Source: Sedimentitalea sp039941015 (lineage in GTDB: Bacteria; Pseudomonadota; Alphaproteobacteria; Rhodobacterales; Rhodobacteraceae). Taken from it: a DNA stretch of 64,000 nt. The stretch lies in the NCBI RefSeq assembly GCF_039941015.1, contig NZ_JBDVFI010000011.1, one strand, 5' to 3'. The notes beneath the pieces are model-generated. The model was not told where the DNA came from. It was given only the letters and a program-made list of their open reading frames with translations, and did not search any database. Made by a program: the position numbers and the translations under genes. Below, piece after piece: positions 42,683 to 52,106 of this stretch; within the stretch, counting starts at the first letter, position 1, and every line of letters starts with the position of its first letter.

Positions 42683-43645
42683 TCAGCCCAGACCAACGCG
42701 CAGGCAGTCATGAATATGCAAGAGCCCAAGCGGTGTTGCCGGCCCTTCGGGATCAACGACGAACAGGCAGGTGATCTTGCGTTGGTTCATGACGGCCACC
42801 GCTTCTTCGGCGAGGGCATCGGGGCCAATCACGGTCGGGTCTGCAGTCATGACTTCGCTCGCCAAGTGGGCCAACAACCCGTCCATCTTGCGACGCAAAT
42901 CGCCGTCCGTGATGATCCCGGCGAGGGTTCCATCGTCATTGCGGACTCCGGCAACGCCAAAACCCTTCTGGCTGATCTCGATCAACGTATCACTCATCGG
43001 GGCGGAGGCATCGACCAGAGGCAACGCATCACCCTTGTGCATCAGATCGCGAACCTTGGACAGCCGTGCGCCAAGTTTGCCACCGGGATGAAACTCGCGG
43101 AAGTGTTCCGGTGTAAAGGCGCGATGTTCCATCAAGGCAACGGCCAGCGCATCGCCAAGTGCCAATGTCATGGTGGTCGAGGTGGTTGGGACAATGCCGG
43201 TTCCGCAAGCCTCTTCTGCGGCGGGCAGTACAAGTGCTACATCGGATTGGCGCAACAACGTTGAATTCGGACGGCTGGCGACGCCAATCAGCGGAATCCC
43301 GAACCGGCGGGTATAGGCCACCAGATCGGCGAGTTCCGGCGTTTCGCCAGAATTTGACAGAACCAGCGCCACGTCGCCCTGCGCCATCATGCCAAGGTCG
43401 CCGTGGCTGGCCTCGGCCGGGTGCACAAAGTGGGCCGGTGTGCCGGTGCTGGCAAAGGTCGCCGCAATCTTGCGTGCGATATGGCCGGATTTGCCCATCC
43501 CGCTGATGATGACCCGGCCTTTTGCGCCCAATAACAGCTCTATCGCGCGATCGAATTCGCCGTCCAGGCTCTGCTCAAGCAGGGTGAGCGCTTCGGCTTC
43601 AATACGAATGACGCGCCGGGCGGTGGTTTGGAATGTACTGCTCAT
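42683..43645 (-). CDS. kdsD: Arabinose-5-phosphate isomerase (KpsF/KdsD family)
   Basis: A 320-residue enzyme turning ribulose 5-phosphate into arabinose 5-phosphate for Kdo synthesis. It has an SIS sugar-isomerase domain (RVIISGMGKSGHIARKIAATF, HPAEASHGDLGM) followed by two CBS repeats (near residues 200-320). Its start overlaps the rnd stop as ATGA. kdsB at 30760 uses the later product of the same pathway. Confidence 0.94.
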   Translation of the reverse strand: MSSTFQTTARRVIRIEAEALTLLEQSLDGEFDRAIELLLGAKGRVIISGMGKSGHIARKIAATFASTGTPAHFVHPAEASHGDLGMMAQGDVALVLSNSGETPELADLVAYTRRFGIPLIGVASRPNSTLLRQSDVALVLPAAEEACGTGIVPTTSTTMTLALGDALAVALMEHRAFTPEHFREFHPGGKLGARLSKVRDLMHKGDALPLVDASAPMSDTLIEISQKGFGVAGVRNDDGTLAGIITDGDLRRKMDGLLAHLASEVMTADPTVIGPDALAEEAVAVMNQRKITCLFVVDPEGPATPLGLLHIHDCLRVGLG

Positions 43646-44256
43646 GAGTGCGCGAAGATGTCGGTTTCGGGCCAGCCTGCAAGATCGAGCCGCGACCGTG
43701 TGGGCAAAAAATCAAAACATGACTGCGCCAGATCACTGCGCCCTTCGCGGGCCAATCGCTTGTCCAGTTCCTCGCGCAGCCGATGAAGGTACAGGACATC
43801 GGACGCCGCATACTCAAGCTGGGCCGCCGTCAGATCCTTGGCACCCCAATCGCTCATTTGTTGCTGTTTTGAGATATCCACCCCGATCAGTTCCTGTGTC
43901 AGGTTCCTCAAACCGTGCCGGTCCGTGTAGGTGCGGATCAGCCGCGAGGCGATTTTTGTACAATAGACCGGCGCGGCAAGTGCCGCGAACGCATTATACA
44001 TTGCGGCAATGTCAAAGCGCCCGAAATGAAAGAGTTTCAAGACATTGGTGTCTTCCAGCATGGCGCAGAGATTCGGTGCCTCGGTCTGCCCTTTGGCGAC
44101 CTGAACGATATGGGCATCGCCATCGCCACCCGACATCTGGATCACGCAAAGACGGTCCCTGTGAGGGTTCAGCCCCATGGTTTCGCAATCGATGGCGACA
44201 ACCGGCCCAAGGTCAAGCCCGTCGGGCAGATCGTTCTGATAGAGATGATTGGCCAA
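43642..44256 (-). CDS. rnd: Ribonuclease D, short form
   Basis: A 204-residue DEDDy 3'-5' exoribonuclease. The exonuclease motifs are AIDCETMGL, HFGRFDIAAM and the YAASDVLYLH tyrosine-aspartate. It is much shorter than E. coli RNase D because the HRDC domains are absent, the usual alphaproteobacterial form. It is the first gene of the run through kdsD and lptCAB. The 151 bases upstream, before the divergent acyl-CoA dehydrogenase gene, hold no gene. Confidence 0.93.
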   Translation of the reverse strand: MANHLYQNDLPDGLDLGPVVAIDCETMGLNPHRDRLCVIQMSGGDGDAHIVQVAKGQTEAPNLCAMLEDTNVLKLFHFGRFDIAAMYNAFAALAAPVYCTKIASRLIRTYTDRHGLRNLTQELIGVDISKQQQMSDWGAKDLTAAQLEYAASDVLYLHRLREELDKRLAREGRSDLAQSCFDFLPTRSRLDLAGWPETDIFAHS

Positions 44257-44407
44257 GCTGAAGTCCTCTGAAATACCACAAATACGTTCTCGCCGAGATA
44301 GGCGGTTTAAGGTGTAAACTCAACTGTCGCAGCGTCATTCGTGGCAACAACTGGCCCATCCGGAGTTTCTTCCGCTAGGGTAGAATCACAAGGGATGGAG
44401 GAACCGG

Positions 44408-46144
44408 ATGCGCGCCTATGATCGTGAAGACCTGCAGTTTCAACTGTGGGAGGTGGCCGAGTTGTGCGATCTGATCGCAGAGACCGATCTGGATCGTGAG
44501 ACGGTGAATGGCATTCTGGACACCGCAGACCAGATAGCGAATGATTTTTTCCTGCCGATCGGGCGCGAGATCGATGAACAGGAACCCGCGTTCATCGACG
44601 GTCGGGCGGTCTTGCCAGATGCGGTCAAGCCAGCGGTGGATGCCTTTGTTCAGGCCGGGTTCATCGCGGCAGGGTTTGCGCCAGAGCATGGCGGCATGGG
44701 CCTGCCCGAGACTGTGCATCAGGCGGCGGCGTTTGTCTTTGCGGCATCAAACGTATCCTTGTCCGGCTACGGGTTGCTCACCGTGGGCTCTGGTCGATTG
44801 ATCCAGAGCTTTGGGAACGACGAACAGAAACACACCTGGCTTACTCCGATGGTCGAAGGGCGCTTTTTCGGCACTATGTGTCTGAGCGAACCACAGGCGG
44901 GGTCGTCTCTGTCGGACATCACCACCCGTGCCGAACCGACGGAGGATGGTCGCTATCGGATCAGCGGGCGCAAGATGTGGATCTCAGGTGGTGACCATGA
45001 CCTGAGCGAGAATATCGTGCACCTGGTCCTGGCCAAAATTCCGGGCGGGCCGCCGGGTGTCAAAGGCATTTCGCTGTTCATCGTTCCCAAGTTGCGCAGC
45101 GATGGCAGCCGCAACGACGTGACGCTCGCAGGCCTCAACCACAAGATGGGGTACCGCGCGACAACGAACTGCGCGTTGAATTTTGGTGAGTCCGGTGAAT
45201 GCTACGGTGAATTGCTAGGCGAACCGCACAAGGGGCTGTCCTATATGTTCCAGATGATGAACGAGGCCCGGATCGGCGTCGGCATGGGCGCCACAGCACT
45301 TGGGCAGGCGGGGTATCAGGCATCGCTCGCCTATGCCCGCGAACGTCCACAAGGGCGCGCGCCTGCCAGCAAGGACCCAACGGCCCGACAGATTGCCATT
45401 ATCGAACATGCAGACGTGCGGCGATTGCTGCTCGCACAAAAGGCCAGCGTCGAGCCGGCGCTGGCGCTAGCCATACTCTGCGCAACGCTAGTTGACCGCG
45501 AACGTCAGGGCGACACAGCAGTTGGTGGTTTGCTTGGAATGTTGACACCGATCGCAAAATCCTGGGCATCGGAATTTTGCCTGGAGGCGAACAAACATGC
45601 GATCCAAGTATTGGGCGGAGCGGGATATACGCGAGACTACCCCGTCGAACGACATTACCGCGACAACCGGCTGAACCCCATCCACGAAGGCACGCACGGC
45701 ATTCAGGGCATGGACCTTTTGGGGCGGAAGGTTCTGATTGACGGTGGCGCAGGTTTCGCAGCCGTCGCAGCCGCGATCCGCGCAGATATCGAGAGCTCCG
45801 ACGGCTCCGAACTGGCCATGCAATTGAAAGAGGCCTTGCAGCGTCTGGAACAGGTTACCAGCCATCTGGTCGGGTTGGTTGTCGAAAATCCGGACAAGGG
45901 CCTCGCCAATGCAACGCTTTATCTTGATTGTTTCGGTCACGTGATCATGGGCTGGATGTGGCTCCGGATCACACAAGCCGCCAGTCGGGTCGCGACACGT
46001 GACGGAGACAGTGATTTTCTGCGCGGAAAACATCAGGCGGCGTGCTATTTCTATCAGCGTGAACTTGTGCGAACGCAAGGGTGGTCGCAAACGCTGATGT
46101 CCAACGACGCCAGTGCCTATGACATGCAAGACGGCTGGTTTTAG
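44408..46144 (+). CDS. Acyl-CoA dehydrogenase
   Basis: A 578-residue flavoprotein of the acyl-CoA dehydrogenase superfamily with the flavin signatures MCLSEPQAGSSLSDI and KMWISGGDHDL, the helix GMGATALGQAGYQASLAYA, and the region HYRDNRLNPIHEGTHGIQ that carries the catalytic glutamate. A C-terminal helical extension follows. Length and extension resemble the group that includes methylthiopropionyl-CoA dehydrogenase DmdC, but that substrate cannot be assigned from sequence alone. The ATG has GGATGGAGG upstream. It ends overlapping the convergent fliI stop by four bases. Confidence 0.88.
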   Translation: MRAYDREDLQFQLWEVAELCDLIAETDLDRETVNGILDTADQIANDFFLPIGREIDEQEPAFIDGRAVLPDAVKPAVDAFVQAGFIAAGFAPEHGGMGLPETVHQAAAFVFAASNVSLSGYGLLTVGSGRLIQSFGNDEQKHTWLTPMVEGRFFGTMCLSEPQAGSSLSDITTRAEPTEDGRYRISGRKMWISGGDHDLSENIVHLVLAKIPGGPPGVKGISLFIVPKLRSDGSRNDVTLAGLNHKMGYRATTNCALNFGESGECYGELLGEPHKGLSYMFQMMNEARIGVGMGATALGQAGYQASLAYARERPQGRAPASKDPTARQIAIIEHADVRRLLLAQKASVEPALALAILCATLVDRERQGDTAVGGLLGMLTPIAKSWASEFCLEANKHAIQVLGGAGYTRDYPVERHYRDNRLNPIHEGTHGIQGMDLLGRKVLIDGGAGFAAVAAAIRADIESSDGSELAMQLKEALQRLEQVTSHLVGLVVENPDKGLANATLYLDCFGHVIMGWMWLRITQAASRVATRDGDSDFLRGKHQAACYFYQRELVRTQGWSQTLMSNDASAYDMQDGWF

Positions 46145-47484
46145 CGCCCTCGCGCGCCGCCCGGGCCCTGCGCCCGACGCAGGATAAGCCCCAGTCTGTC
46201 AAAACTGTTGCGCACTCCCTCCGGCTCTGGCCGCGCAAAGAACGCATCCAGTTCCGGCCAGACCTTGACCGCCTGATCCAGCACCGGATCGGCGCCTTCT
46301 GCATAAAGCCCCGCCTTGATCATGACCTCGGATTGTTCATAGGTTCCCAGCAGTTTGCGCACCTCGCCGATGACCTCGTTCTCGGCATCGCTTGCCGCAT
46401 CAGGCAGGCTGCGCGACACTGATTTGCCGACATCAATGGCGGGGAAGCGCCCCCTCTCGGCAATCTCGCGGTTCAACACCACATGCCCATCCAAGACCCC
46501 GCGCATGATGTCGGCCACAGGTTCATCCATGTCCGACCCGGCGACCAGCACGCTGAAGATAGCGGTAATATGCCCCTGCCCCAGCTTTCCCGGCCCTGCC
46601 CGCTCGCATAGGGCCGTGATCAATGGGGTGACCGACGGGGGAAATCCACGCAAGGCAGGTGCCTCCCCCCCAGCAACCGCAATCTCGCGGTGCGCCTCGG
46701 CAAATCGCGTCACAGAATCCGCAAGAAACAGGACATTCCGCCCCTGATCGCGGAAGTGCTCGGCAACAGACATCGCAGCCCACGCACAACGCCGCCGGGT
46801 CAAGGCGGATTGGTCCGAAGTTGCCGCCACAACCACTGCGCGCTTCATCCCCTCGGGGCCGAGGACACGGTCAACAAAATCGTTCACCTCGCGCCCCCGT
46901 TCACCGATCAGCGCGATGACCACGATATCGCTAGCCATGTGACGCGCCAGTTGCGCCAGCAGCCTCGATTTGCCGACACCGGACCCTGCAAACAGTCCGA
47001 TTCGCTGTCCTTCAACAATCGGCAGCATGGTGTTCAACACGGACAGCCCGGTTCCGACACGCGCACCCAGCGGCAGTCTTTCGACCGCTGGCGGAGGCGA
47101 GGCCATGATGTTGCGCGCGTCGCCGCCGCGTAAAAGTGGTTTTCCATCCAGTGGCGCGCCATAGGGATCGACAACACGACCGACCCAATGATCGCCGGGT
47201 GCAAAGACCGGCATCGGGTACAGTATCGCACGATCGCCGATCGCAACGCCTTCAGCGGCGCTGTCGGGTAGCATATGAACGAGGTCCTGATCTATCTGCA
47301 GAACTTCTCCGGCAAGCTCAGGACCGGGGCGCCGACGCAGCATAAGCTGATCGCCGATATGCGCCTCATCCGCGAGACCCGCAATTTGCACTGCTCCGCC
47401 ACGAATTCCGACGACCCGCCCAACCGACCGCACAAGTTCAGCATCCGCGAATGACGCAGCAAGCAATTTCAGATCAATCGTCAC
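46141..47484 (-). CDS. fliI: Flagellar export ATPase FliI
   Basis: A 447-residue F1-beta-like ATPase that energises type III export of flagellar parts. Walker A GLFAGSGVGKSRLL, the loop ALIGERGREVNDF, Walker B RNVLFLADSVTRFA and ISVLVAGSDMDEP are present. The gene is divergent from flgB, with an 88-base gap that carries a CtrA-like site. FliH-like sequence appears at 63842, so the ATPase and its regulator are encoded far apart here. Confidence 0.95.
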   Translation of the reverse strand: MTIDLKLLAASFADAELVRSVGRVVGIRGGAVQIAGLADEAHIGDQLMLRRRPGPELAGEVLQIDQDLVHMLPDSAAEGVAIGDRAILYPMPVFAPGDHWVGRVVDPYGAPLDGKPLLRGGDARNIMASPPPAVERLPLGARVGTGLSVLNTMLPIVEGQRIGLFAGSGVGKSRLLAQLARHMASDIVVIALIGERGREVNDFVDRVLGPEGMKRAVVVAATSDQSALTRRRCAWAAMSVAEHFRDQGRNVLFLADSVTRFAEAHREIAVAGGEAPALRGFPPSVTPLITALCERAGPGKLGQGHITAIFSVLVAGSDMDEPVADIMRGVLDGHVVLNREIAERGRFPAIDVGKSVSRSLPDAASDAENEVIGEVRKLLGTYEQSEVMIKAGLYAEGADPVLDQAVKVWPELDAFFARPEPEGVRNSFDRLGLILRRAQGPGGARGR

Positions 47485-47534
47485 GTTGCGGTCTCCTTTT
47501 GTTCACCGACAACGCTTTCTTAAAGGAATCAGGG

Positions 47535-47549
47535 TTAAGCCTTGATTGA
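47535..47549. promoter_or_regulatory. CtrA-like site TTAA-N7-TTGA upstream of flgB
   Basis: TTAA at 47535-47538 and TTGA at 47546-47549 with the 7-base spacing of CtrA boxes (TTAA-N7-TTAA), one mismatch. It lies between divergent fliI and flgB, 23 bases before the flgB start. CtrA controls motility in Rhodobacteraceae; this particular site is a weak match. Confidence 0.35.
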
Positions 47550-47572
47550 AATTGATCGAGGGAGAAGCCCCG

Positions 47573-47956
47573 ATGTTCCAAGGGTTGAACGTCTTTAAAG
47601 CTGCGCACGCCATGGCAACACATGCCGGCCAACGTCAGACACTGGTGGCGCAGAACATCGCGAACGCTGATACGCCGGGTTACAAGGCGCAGGATATACG
47701 TCCCTTTGCCGAGGTATTCGATGGCGATGCGGCAAGCGGGATGCGGGCCAGACGCGTCGGACACCTGAATGCACCTGACAGCGCGGGCAACCTGCCCACT
47801 TTTCAAAGTGAGTCACCAACAGATCCCAATGGCAATTCGGTTTCGGTGGAATTGGAACTGATGAAAGGCGTCGAGATCAAACGCGAGCATGATCGCGCCA
47901 TCGCGATCTATAAATCCTCGCTCTCCGTGCTGCGCACCAGCCTCGGTCGGGTCTGA
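47573..47956 (+). CDS. flgB: Flagellar rod protein FlgB
   Basis: A 127-residue proximal rod subunit. The rod/hook N-terminal motif is visible as RQTLVAQNIANADTPGYKAQD. The ATG at 47573 has GAGGGAGAA upstream and is the first gene of the forward flagellar operon. flgC follows after 13 bases. Confidence 0.93.
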   Translation: MFQGLNVFKAAHAMATHAGQRQTLVAQNIANADTPGYKAQDIRPFAEVFDGDAASGMRARRVGHLNAPDSAGNLPTFQSESPTDPNGNSVSVELELMKGVEIKREHDRAIAIYKSSLSVLRTSLGRV

Positions 47957-47969
47957 GGAGGGTTGCCAG

Positions 47970-48359
47970 ATGAGTGAGTTCTCCAATGCCCTTTCCGTTT
48001 CAGCCCACGCCCTGCAGGCGCAGGCGACCCGTCTCCGTCACGTCTCGGAAAATATCTCAAATGCCGACACGCCCGGCTACCGGCGCAAAACCGTCGCGTT
48101 TGAAACGATGCGTGGTCCGGAAGAGACCGACCTGCTTACGGTCGGGCGTGTTCAACTTGATAAATCCGCCCTGGATCGCGTGTTTGATCCGGCCCATCCG
48201 ATGGCAGACGACTCGGGCCACTATGAAGGCTCAAACGTCGACCTAATGCTCGAAATCGCAGACGCGCGCGAGGCGCAGCGGAGCTACGAGGCAAATCTGA
48301 AAATGTTCGACCAGACCCGGCAGATGTCCGCCGGACTGATGGACCTGTTGCGCAAATAA
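47970..48359 (+). CDS. flgC: Flagellar rod protein FlgC
   Basis: A 129-residue proximal rod subunit with the N-terminal motif HVSENISNADTPGYRRKTVAF and the C-terminal VDLMLEIADAREAQRSYEANL. The start ATG follows GAGGAGGG. It lies between flgB and fliE. Confidence 0.94.
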   Translation: MSEFSNALSVSAHALQAQATRLRHVSENISNADTPGYRRKTVAFETMRGPEETDLLTVGRVQLDKSALDRVFDPAHPMADDSGHYEGSNVDLMLEIADAREAQRSYEANLKMFDQTRQMSAGLMDLLRK

Positions 48360-48371
48360 AGGAGATCCAGA

Positions 48372-48659
48372 ATGGATATTCGCAGCCTATCAGCAGTACA
48401 AAACTATGGCGCCGCGCGTCCGGCAACCCAGCCCGACCCGGAAGGTGGTGCGGGGGCGCAACTCAAATCCGCGTTCCAGGATTTTGCGGCGACAATGCAG
48501 CACGGCGAAAACACGGCCATGGCCGCCATGTCCGGCGATGCCGACCCGCATGCGTTGGTACAGGCTCTGGCACAGACGGAACTGGCCGTCGAAACCGCCA
48601 TCACCGTACGCAACAAGGTGGTCGAAGCCTATCAGGAAATCCTGCGGATGCCGGTCTGA
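48372..48659 (+). CDS. fliE: Flagellar hook-basal body complex protein FliE
   Basis: A 95-residue protein linking the MS ring to the rod. The C-terminal half (LVQALAQTELAVETAITVRN, KVVEAYQEILRMPV) is the conserved FliE pattern. AAGGAGAT precedes the ATG by 5 bases. Confidence 0.92.
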   Translation: MDIRSLSAVQNYGAARPATQPDPEGGAGAQLKSAFQDFAATMQHGENTAMAAMSGDADPHALVQALAQTELAVETAITVRNKVVEAYQEILRMPV

Positions 48660-48660
48660 T

Positions 48661-48933
48661 ATGCTGAGCGAAGGCGTCTTTTACGACACGTTGCGGCAGG
48701 GGTTGTGGATCGCCGTCACCATCTCGATCCCGATCCTGACCGTGGCACTGGTTACCGGGCTCGTCATCGGCCTGTTTCAGGCACTGACGTCGATTCAGGA
48801 AATGACGCTGACCTTCGTTCCCAAACTTGCCGCCATCGTCGTCGTGTTCTGGCTGTCCATGGGCTTTATGACCCAGACGCTGGTGTCGTTCTTTGACGGG
48901 CAGATCATCCCGCTGATAATTGGAGGTAGCTGA
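48661..48933 (+). CDS. fliQ: Flagellar export apparatus protein FliQ
   Basis: A 90-residue inner-membrane protein with two membrane segments (LWIAVTISIPILTVALVTGL and AAIVVVFWLSMGFMTQ) and the conserved FQALTSIQEMTLTFVPK between them. It forms the export gate with FliP, FliR, FlhA and FlhB. It begins one base after the fliE stop and overlaps flgF (TGATG). Confidence 0.94.
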   Translation: MLSEGVFYDTLRQGLWIAVTISIPILTVALVTGLVIGLFQALTSIQEMTLTFVPKLAAIVVVFWLSMGFMTQTLVSFFDGQIIPLIIGGS

Positions 48934-49646
48934 TGGAAGCCGCCGGATACGTGACCCTTTCCCGTCAATCCGGGCTGATGAGTGAGATGCGAATTATCGC
49001 CAACAACATCGCCAATTCCGCAACCAGCGGATACCGGCAAGAAGGATTGATCTTTTCAGAATACGTTCAGGCCGGTCAGGATCAATCTTCGTTGTCGATG
49101 AGCCGCGCCCGCATCCGAAACACCTCGCATGAACAGGGTGCGCTGACGAAGACCAACGGCAGCTTTGATTTTGCGATCGAAGGCGATGGTTTCTTTCTGA
49201 TCGAAACTCCGGCAGGCGAGCGGCTGACCCGCGCAGGCAGCTTTTCTCCGAATGCGGACGGTGATCTAGTCACGATGGATGGCTATCGCGTGCTGGATGC
49301 GGGCGGTGCGCCCGTGTTCATTTCGCCGGATCAAACCGGCATCAGCGTCGCTGCCGACGGCACGCTCAGCGCGAACGGGCAACTGCTCGGCGAGATCGGA
49401 CTGGTTCAACCCTCCGATCCGTTGGACCTGACCCGAGAAGACGGAGTCCGTTTTCGCGCCGATGGCGGGGTCGAACCCGCTGAAAACGCGACAATTCTGC
49501 AGGGGTTTGTCGAGGGTTCCAACGTGAACCCGATCCTCCAGGTGTCGCGGATGATCGAAGTTCAGCGCGCCTACGAGATGGGGCAGAGCTTTCTGGAAAC
49601 CGAAGATCAGCGGATCCGCAGCGCGGTGAAAACGCTGATCAAGTGA
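48933..49646 (+). CDS. flgF: Flagellar basal-body rod protein FlgF
   Basis: A 237-residue proximal rod protein. The rod motif MRIIANNIANSATSGYRQEG, the FDFAIEGDGFFLIETPAGERLTRAG strand and the C-terminal ILQVSRMIEVQRAYEMGQSFL are typical; the length is shorter than FlgG, as expected. It overlaps fliQ by one base. Confidence 0.92.
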   Translation: MEAAGYVTLSRQSGLMSEMRIIANNIANSATSGYRQEGLIFSEYVQAGQDQSSLSMSRARIRNTSHEQGALTKTNGSFDFAIEGDGFFLIETPAGERLTRAGSFSPNADGDLVTMDGYRVLDAGGAPVFISPDQTGISVAADGTLSANGQLLGEIGLVQPSDPLDLTREDGVRFRADGGVEPAENATILQGFVEGSNVNPILQVSRMIEVQRAYEMGQSFLETEDQRIRSAVKTLIK

Positions 49647-49666
49647 ACTGAACAAGGGAGAGCCTC

Positions 49667-50452
49667 ATGAGGGCCTTGAAGATCGCAGCCACCGGGATGA
49701 GCGCACAACAACTGCGCGTCGAGACGATTTCCAACAACCTGGCAAACATGAATACGACTGGCTACAACGCCCGCCGAGCCGAGTTTTCCGATTTGCACTA
49801 TCAGCAAGTCTCGCGCGCAGGCACGGTCAGCGCGTCGGACGGAACAGTGCTTCCCACCGGCATTCAACTCGGTCTGGGTGTTCGGCCAAGCTCGGTTACG
49901 GTGCATCTGGCGCAGGGTGCGCTCGAAGCGACGGGCAACGATCTGGATATCGCCATCGAGGGCAAGGGCTATATCGAGCTGACGCTGCCCAACGGCAGCT
50001 CAGCCTATACGCGCGACGGCAGCCTGAAGCGGTCTGCCGAGGGCGTGATCGTAACCTCGGATGGGCACACGGTCGCACCTGAAATCGTCATCCCTTCGGA
50101 TGCGCGAAGTGTTTCGATCAATGCAGCAGGCGAGGTCTATGCCTATTTCGATGACTCAGCCGAAGGTCAACTGCTCGGACAGTTTTCGATTGCGGGTTTT
50201 ACAAATGCCAAGGGTCTTGAGGCAATGGGGAGCAATCTCTTCCTTGAAACCGAGGCGTCCGGACCCGCGCTGACCTCGACCGCAGGCGAAGACGGACTCG
50301 GAACGTTGCGGCAGGGCTATCTCGAAGCCAGCTCGGTCGATGCGGTACGCGAAGTGACCGAACTGATCGAGGCGCAACGTGGCTACGAAATGAACGCCAA
50401 GGTGATCTCAGCAGCGGATCAAATGATGGGCGCAACAACTCAGGTAAGATGA
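49667..50452 (+). CDS. flgG: Flagellar distal rod protein FlgG
   Basis: A 261-residue protein of the distal rod. Motifs ISNNLANMNTTGYNARRAEF, DLDIAIEGKGYIEL and the ending ELIEAQRGYEMNAKVISAAD match FlgG. The stop overlaps the flgA start as ATGA. Confidence 0.95.
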   Translation: MRALKIAATGMSAQQLRVETISNNLANMNTTGYNARRAEFSDLHYQQVSRAGTVSASDGTVLPTGIQLGLGVRPSSVTVHLAQGALEATGNDLDIAIEGKGYIELTLPNGSSAYTRDGSLKRSAEGVIVTSDGHTVAPEIVIPSDARSVSINAAGEVYAYFDDSAEGQLLGQFSIAGFTNAKGLEAMGSNLFLETEASGPALTSTAGEDGLGTLRQGYLEASSVDAVREVTELIEAQRGYEMNAKVISAADQMMGATTQVR

Positions 50453-50868
50453 TGAAACGGTTGACCCTCACGCTCCTGATGCTGGCAGCACCCGAATTGG
50501 GGGCCGAGATCCTCGTGCCTGTCCGCACCATCCGGGCAAAGGAAATCATCGGACCTGCCGACTTTGTCATCAAAGAAGTCGCGGTTGCCGGTGCCCTGAC
50601 CGATCCTCGCGACCTTATTGGCCAAGAGGCTCGCGTGGCGCTCTATCCGGGGCGTCCCGTGCGCGCCGGCGACATCGGCCCACCCGCGATTGTCGGCCGC
50701 AATGATATTGTGTCCCTTGTTTTTATCCAAGGTCCACTGCGGATCATGACCGAAGGTCGCTCTCTGGGTCGGGGCGCGGCGGGGGAAAGCATCCGGGCGA
50801 TGAACCTGTCATCGCGAACAACAGTGACCGGTCGCATCCAAAGCGACGGCAGCATCGAGGTATACTGA
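50449..50868 (+). CDS. flgA: Flagellar P-ring assembly protein FlgA
   Basis: A 139-residue periplasmic chaperone for FlgI with a signal peptide (LTLLMLAAPELGA) and a SAF domain (VPVRTIRAKEIIGPADFVIKE, LYPGRPVRAGDIGPPAIVGRND). Shorter than enteric FlgA because the N-terminal domain is absent, as is usual in alphaproteobacteria. It shares one base with flgH. Confidence 0.92.
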   Translation: MMKRLTLTLLMLAAPELGAEILVPVRTIRAKEIIGPADFVIKEVAVAGALTDPRDLIGQEARVALYPGRPVRAGDIGPPAIVGRNDIVSLVFIQGPLRIMTEGRSLGRGAAGESIRAMNLSSRTTVTGRIQSDGSIEVY

Positions 50869-51608
50869 TGAAACGCACGAAACTCGCCGGAGTCCTTACT
50901 TGTTCCGGCCTGCTCTTGGTGTCGGCCTGCGGGCGCATCGATCATCTGGGCAAGCCGCCGTCATTTTCAGACAACACTGAAACGACGGAACATGTGGCGA
51001 TGCTGATGCCCGGATTGCCGCTGCAAACGCAGCCAAGTCGCACAGTTGATCAATCTTCTCTCTGGAGCGCGACCCCGCAATCCCTGCTGGGTGACCGGCG
51101 CGCAGTGCGAAAGGGCGACATCATGACCGTCGTCATTGAGATCGACGAAAAGGCCGAAATCAGCAACGACACTGCGCGATCGCGTAGTGGCGAGGAAACC
51201 ATGGAGGTTCCAAATCTGTTGGGATTGCCACAACGCATTGACGAAAAGCTACCGGAAGGGGCGTCAATGGCCGCTGCTGTCGGGCTGGGGTCGACCAGCG
51301 CCACGCAAGGCAAAGGTTCGGTCAAGCGCAAGGAAAAGCTGACGCTGCGTATCGCCGCAACGATTGTCGACGTTCTGCCAAACGGTGTTCTTTCAATTTC
51401 AGGCTCGCAAGAGCTTCGCGTGAATTTTGAGCTGCGTGAACTGTTGGTGACCGGGTATGTACGCCCCGAAGACATCTCTCGTCAGAATGAGATCACCTAT
51501 GACAAGATCGCGTCCGCGCGGGTGTCCTATGGCGGTCGCGGCCAGATCACCGATGTTCAGCAACCGCGATATGGCCAGCAAATCCTGGACACGGTTCTGC
51601 CGTTCTGA
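50868..51608 (+). CDS. flgH: Flagellar L-ring lipoprotein FlgH
   Basis: A 246-residue outer-membrane ring protein. The lipoprotein signal reads LLLVSACG, with Cys21 the likely lipidated residue. Motifs SLWSATPQSLLGDRRAVRKGDIMTV, GSTSATQGKGSVKRKEKL and ISGSQELRVNFELRELLVTGYVR-type strands are standard. flgI is not next to it. Confidence 0.95.
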   Translation: MKRTKLAGVLTCSGLLLVSACGRIDHLGKPPSFSDNTETTEHVAMLMPGLPLQTQPSRTVDQSSLWSATPQSLLGDRRAVRKGDIMTVVIEIDEKAEISNDTARSRSGEETMEVPNLLGLPQRIDEKLPEGASMAAAVGLGSTSATQGKGSVKRKEKLTLRIAATIVDVLPNGVLSISGSQELRVNFELRELLVTGYVRPEDISRQNEITYDKIASARVSYGGRGQITDVQQPRYGQQILDTVLPF

Positions 51609-51619
51609 AGGGAAACGCC

Positions 51620-52084
51620 ATGCTCAAGTTAATTCCCTTGCTGCTCTTGCTCGTTGGTAGCGGAGCTGGAATTGCAGCGGGCCTTTTCATGGCCCCCGAA
51701 TCAACCCCTGAAGGCACGGAAGCAAGAGTGGTACCTTCCCACGATGAGGGAGAGGTCGGGCCGACCGAATTCGTCAAGCTGAACAACCAGTTCGTTGTAC
51801 CGATCGTGCAGGCGGATCGTGTTGCCGCGCTGGTCGTCCTGTCGCTCAGCCTTGAAACGCAAGCCGGCGCCCGAGAGCGCGTTTTTGAACGCGAACCAAA
51901 GCTGCGGGACATGTTTCTACGCGTCCTGTTTGATCACGCCAATATGGGTGGCTTTGATGGATCGTTCACCCGCCCCGGCAAGCTGGACGTCCTCAGGCAA
52001 TCTCTTGCGGATGTGGCTCAAAAAGAGCTGGGCGATGATGTCGAAAGTGTACTGATTACCGACATCGCGCGCCAAGACAACTGA
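51620..52084 (+). CDS. FliL-like flagellar basal-body-associated protein (second FliL)
   Basis: A 154-residue protein with an N-terminal membrane helix (LIPLLLLLVGSGAGIAAGLF) and a periplasmic domain resembling FliL (FVKLNNQFVVPIVQ, REPKLRDMFLRVLFDHANMG, LRQSLADVAQKELGDDVESVLITD). FliL surrounds the stator units. A better FliL match is encoded at 61609-62106, so this is a second family member; being in the flgBC-flgH operon it is expressed with the rod. Confidence 0.78.
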   Translation: MLKLIPLLLLLVGSGAGIAAGLFMAPESTPEGTEARVVPSHDEGEVGPTEFVKLNNQFVVPIVQADRVAALVVLSLSLETQAGARERVFEREPKLRDMFLRVLFDHANMGGFDGSFTRPGKLDVLRQSLADVAQKELGDDVESVLITDIARQDN

Positions 52085-52106
52085 CGCATCTCAACCCGAA
52101 ATGAAA

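Noticed and set aside
44408..46144. Firm assignment as DmdC (methylthiopropionyl-CoA dehydrogenase)
   Set aside because: Length and layout are similar, but the N-terminus differs and no other dmd genes are adjacent, so only the superfamily is called.
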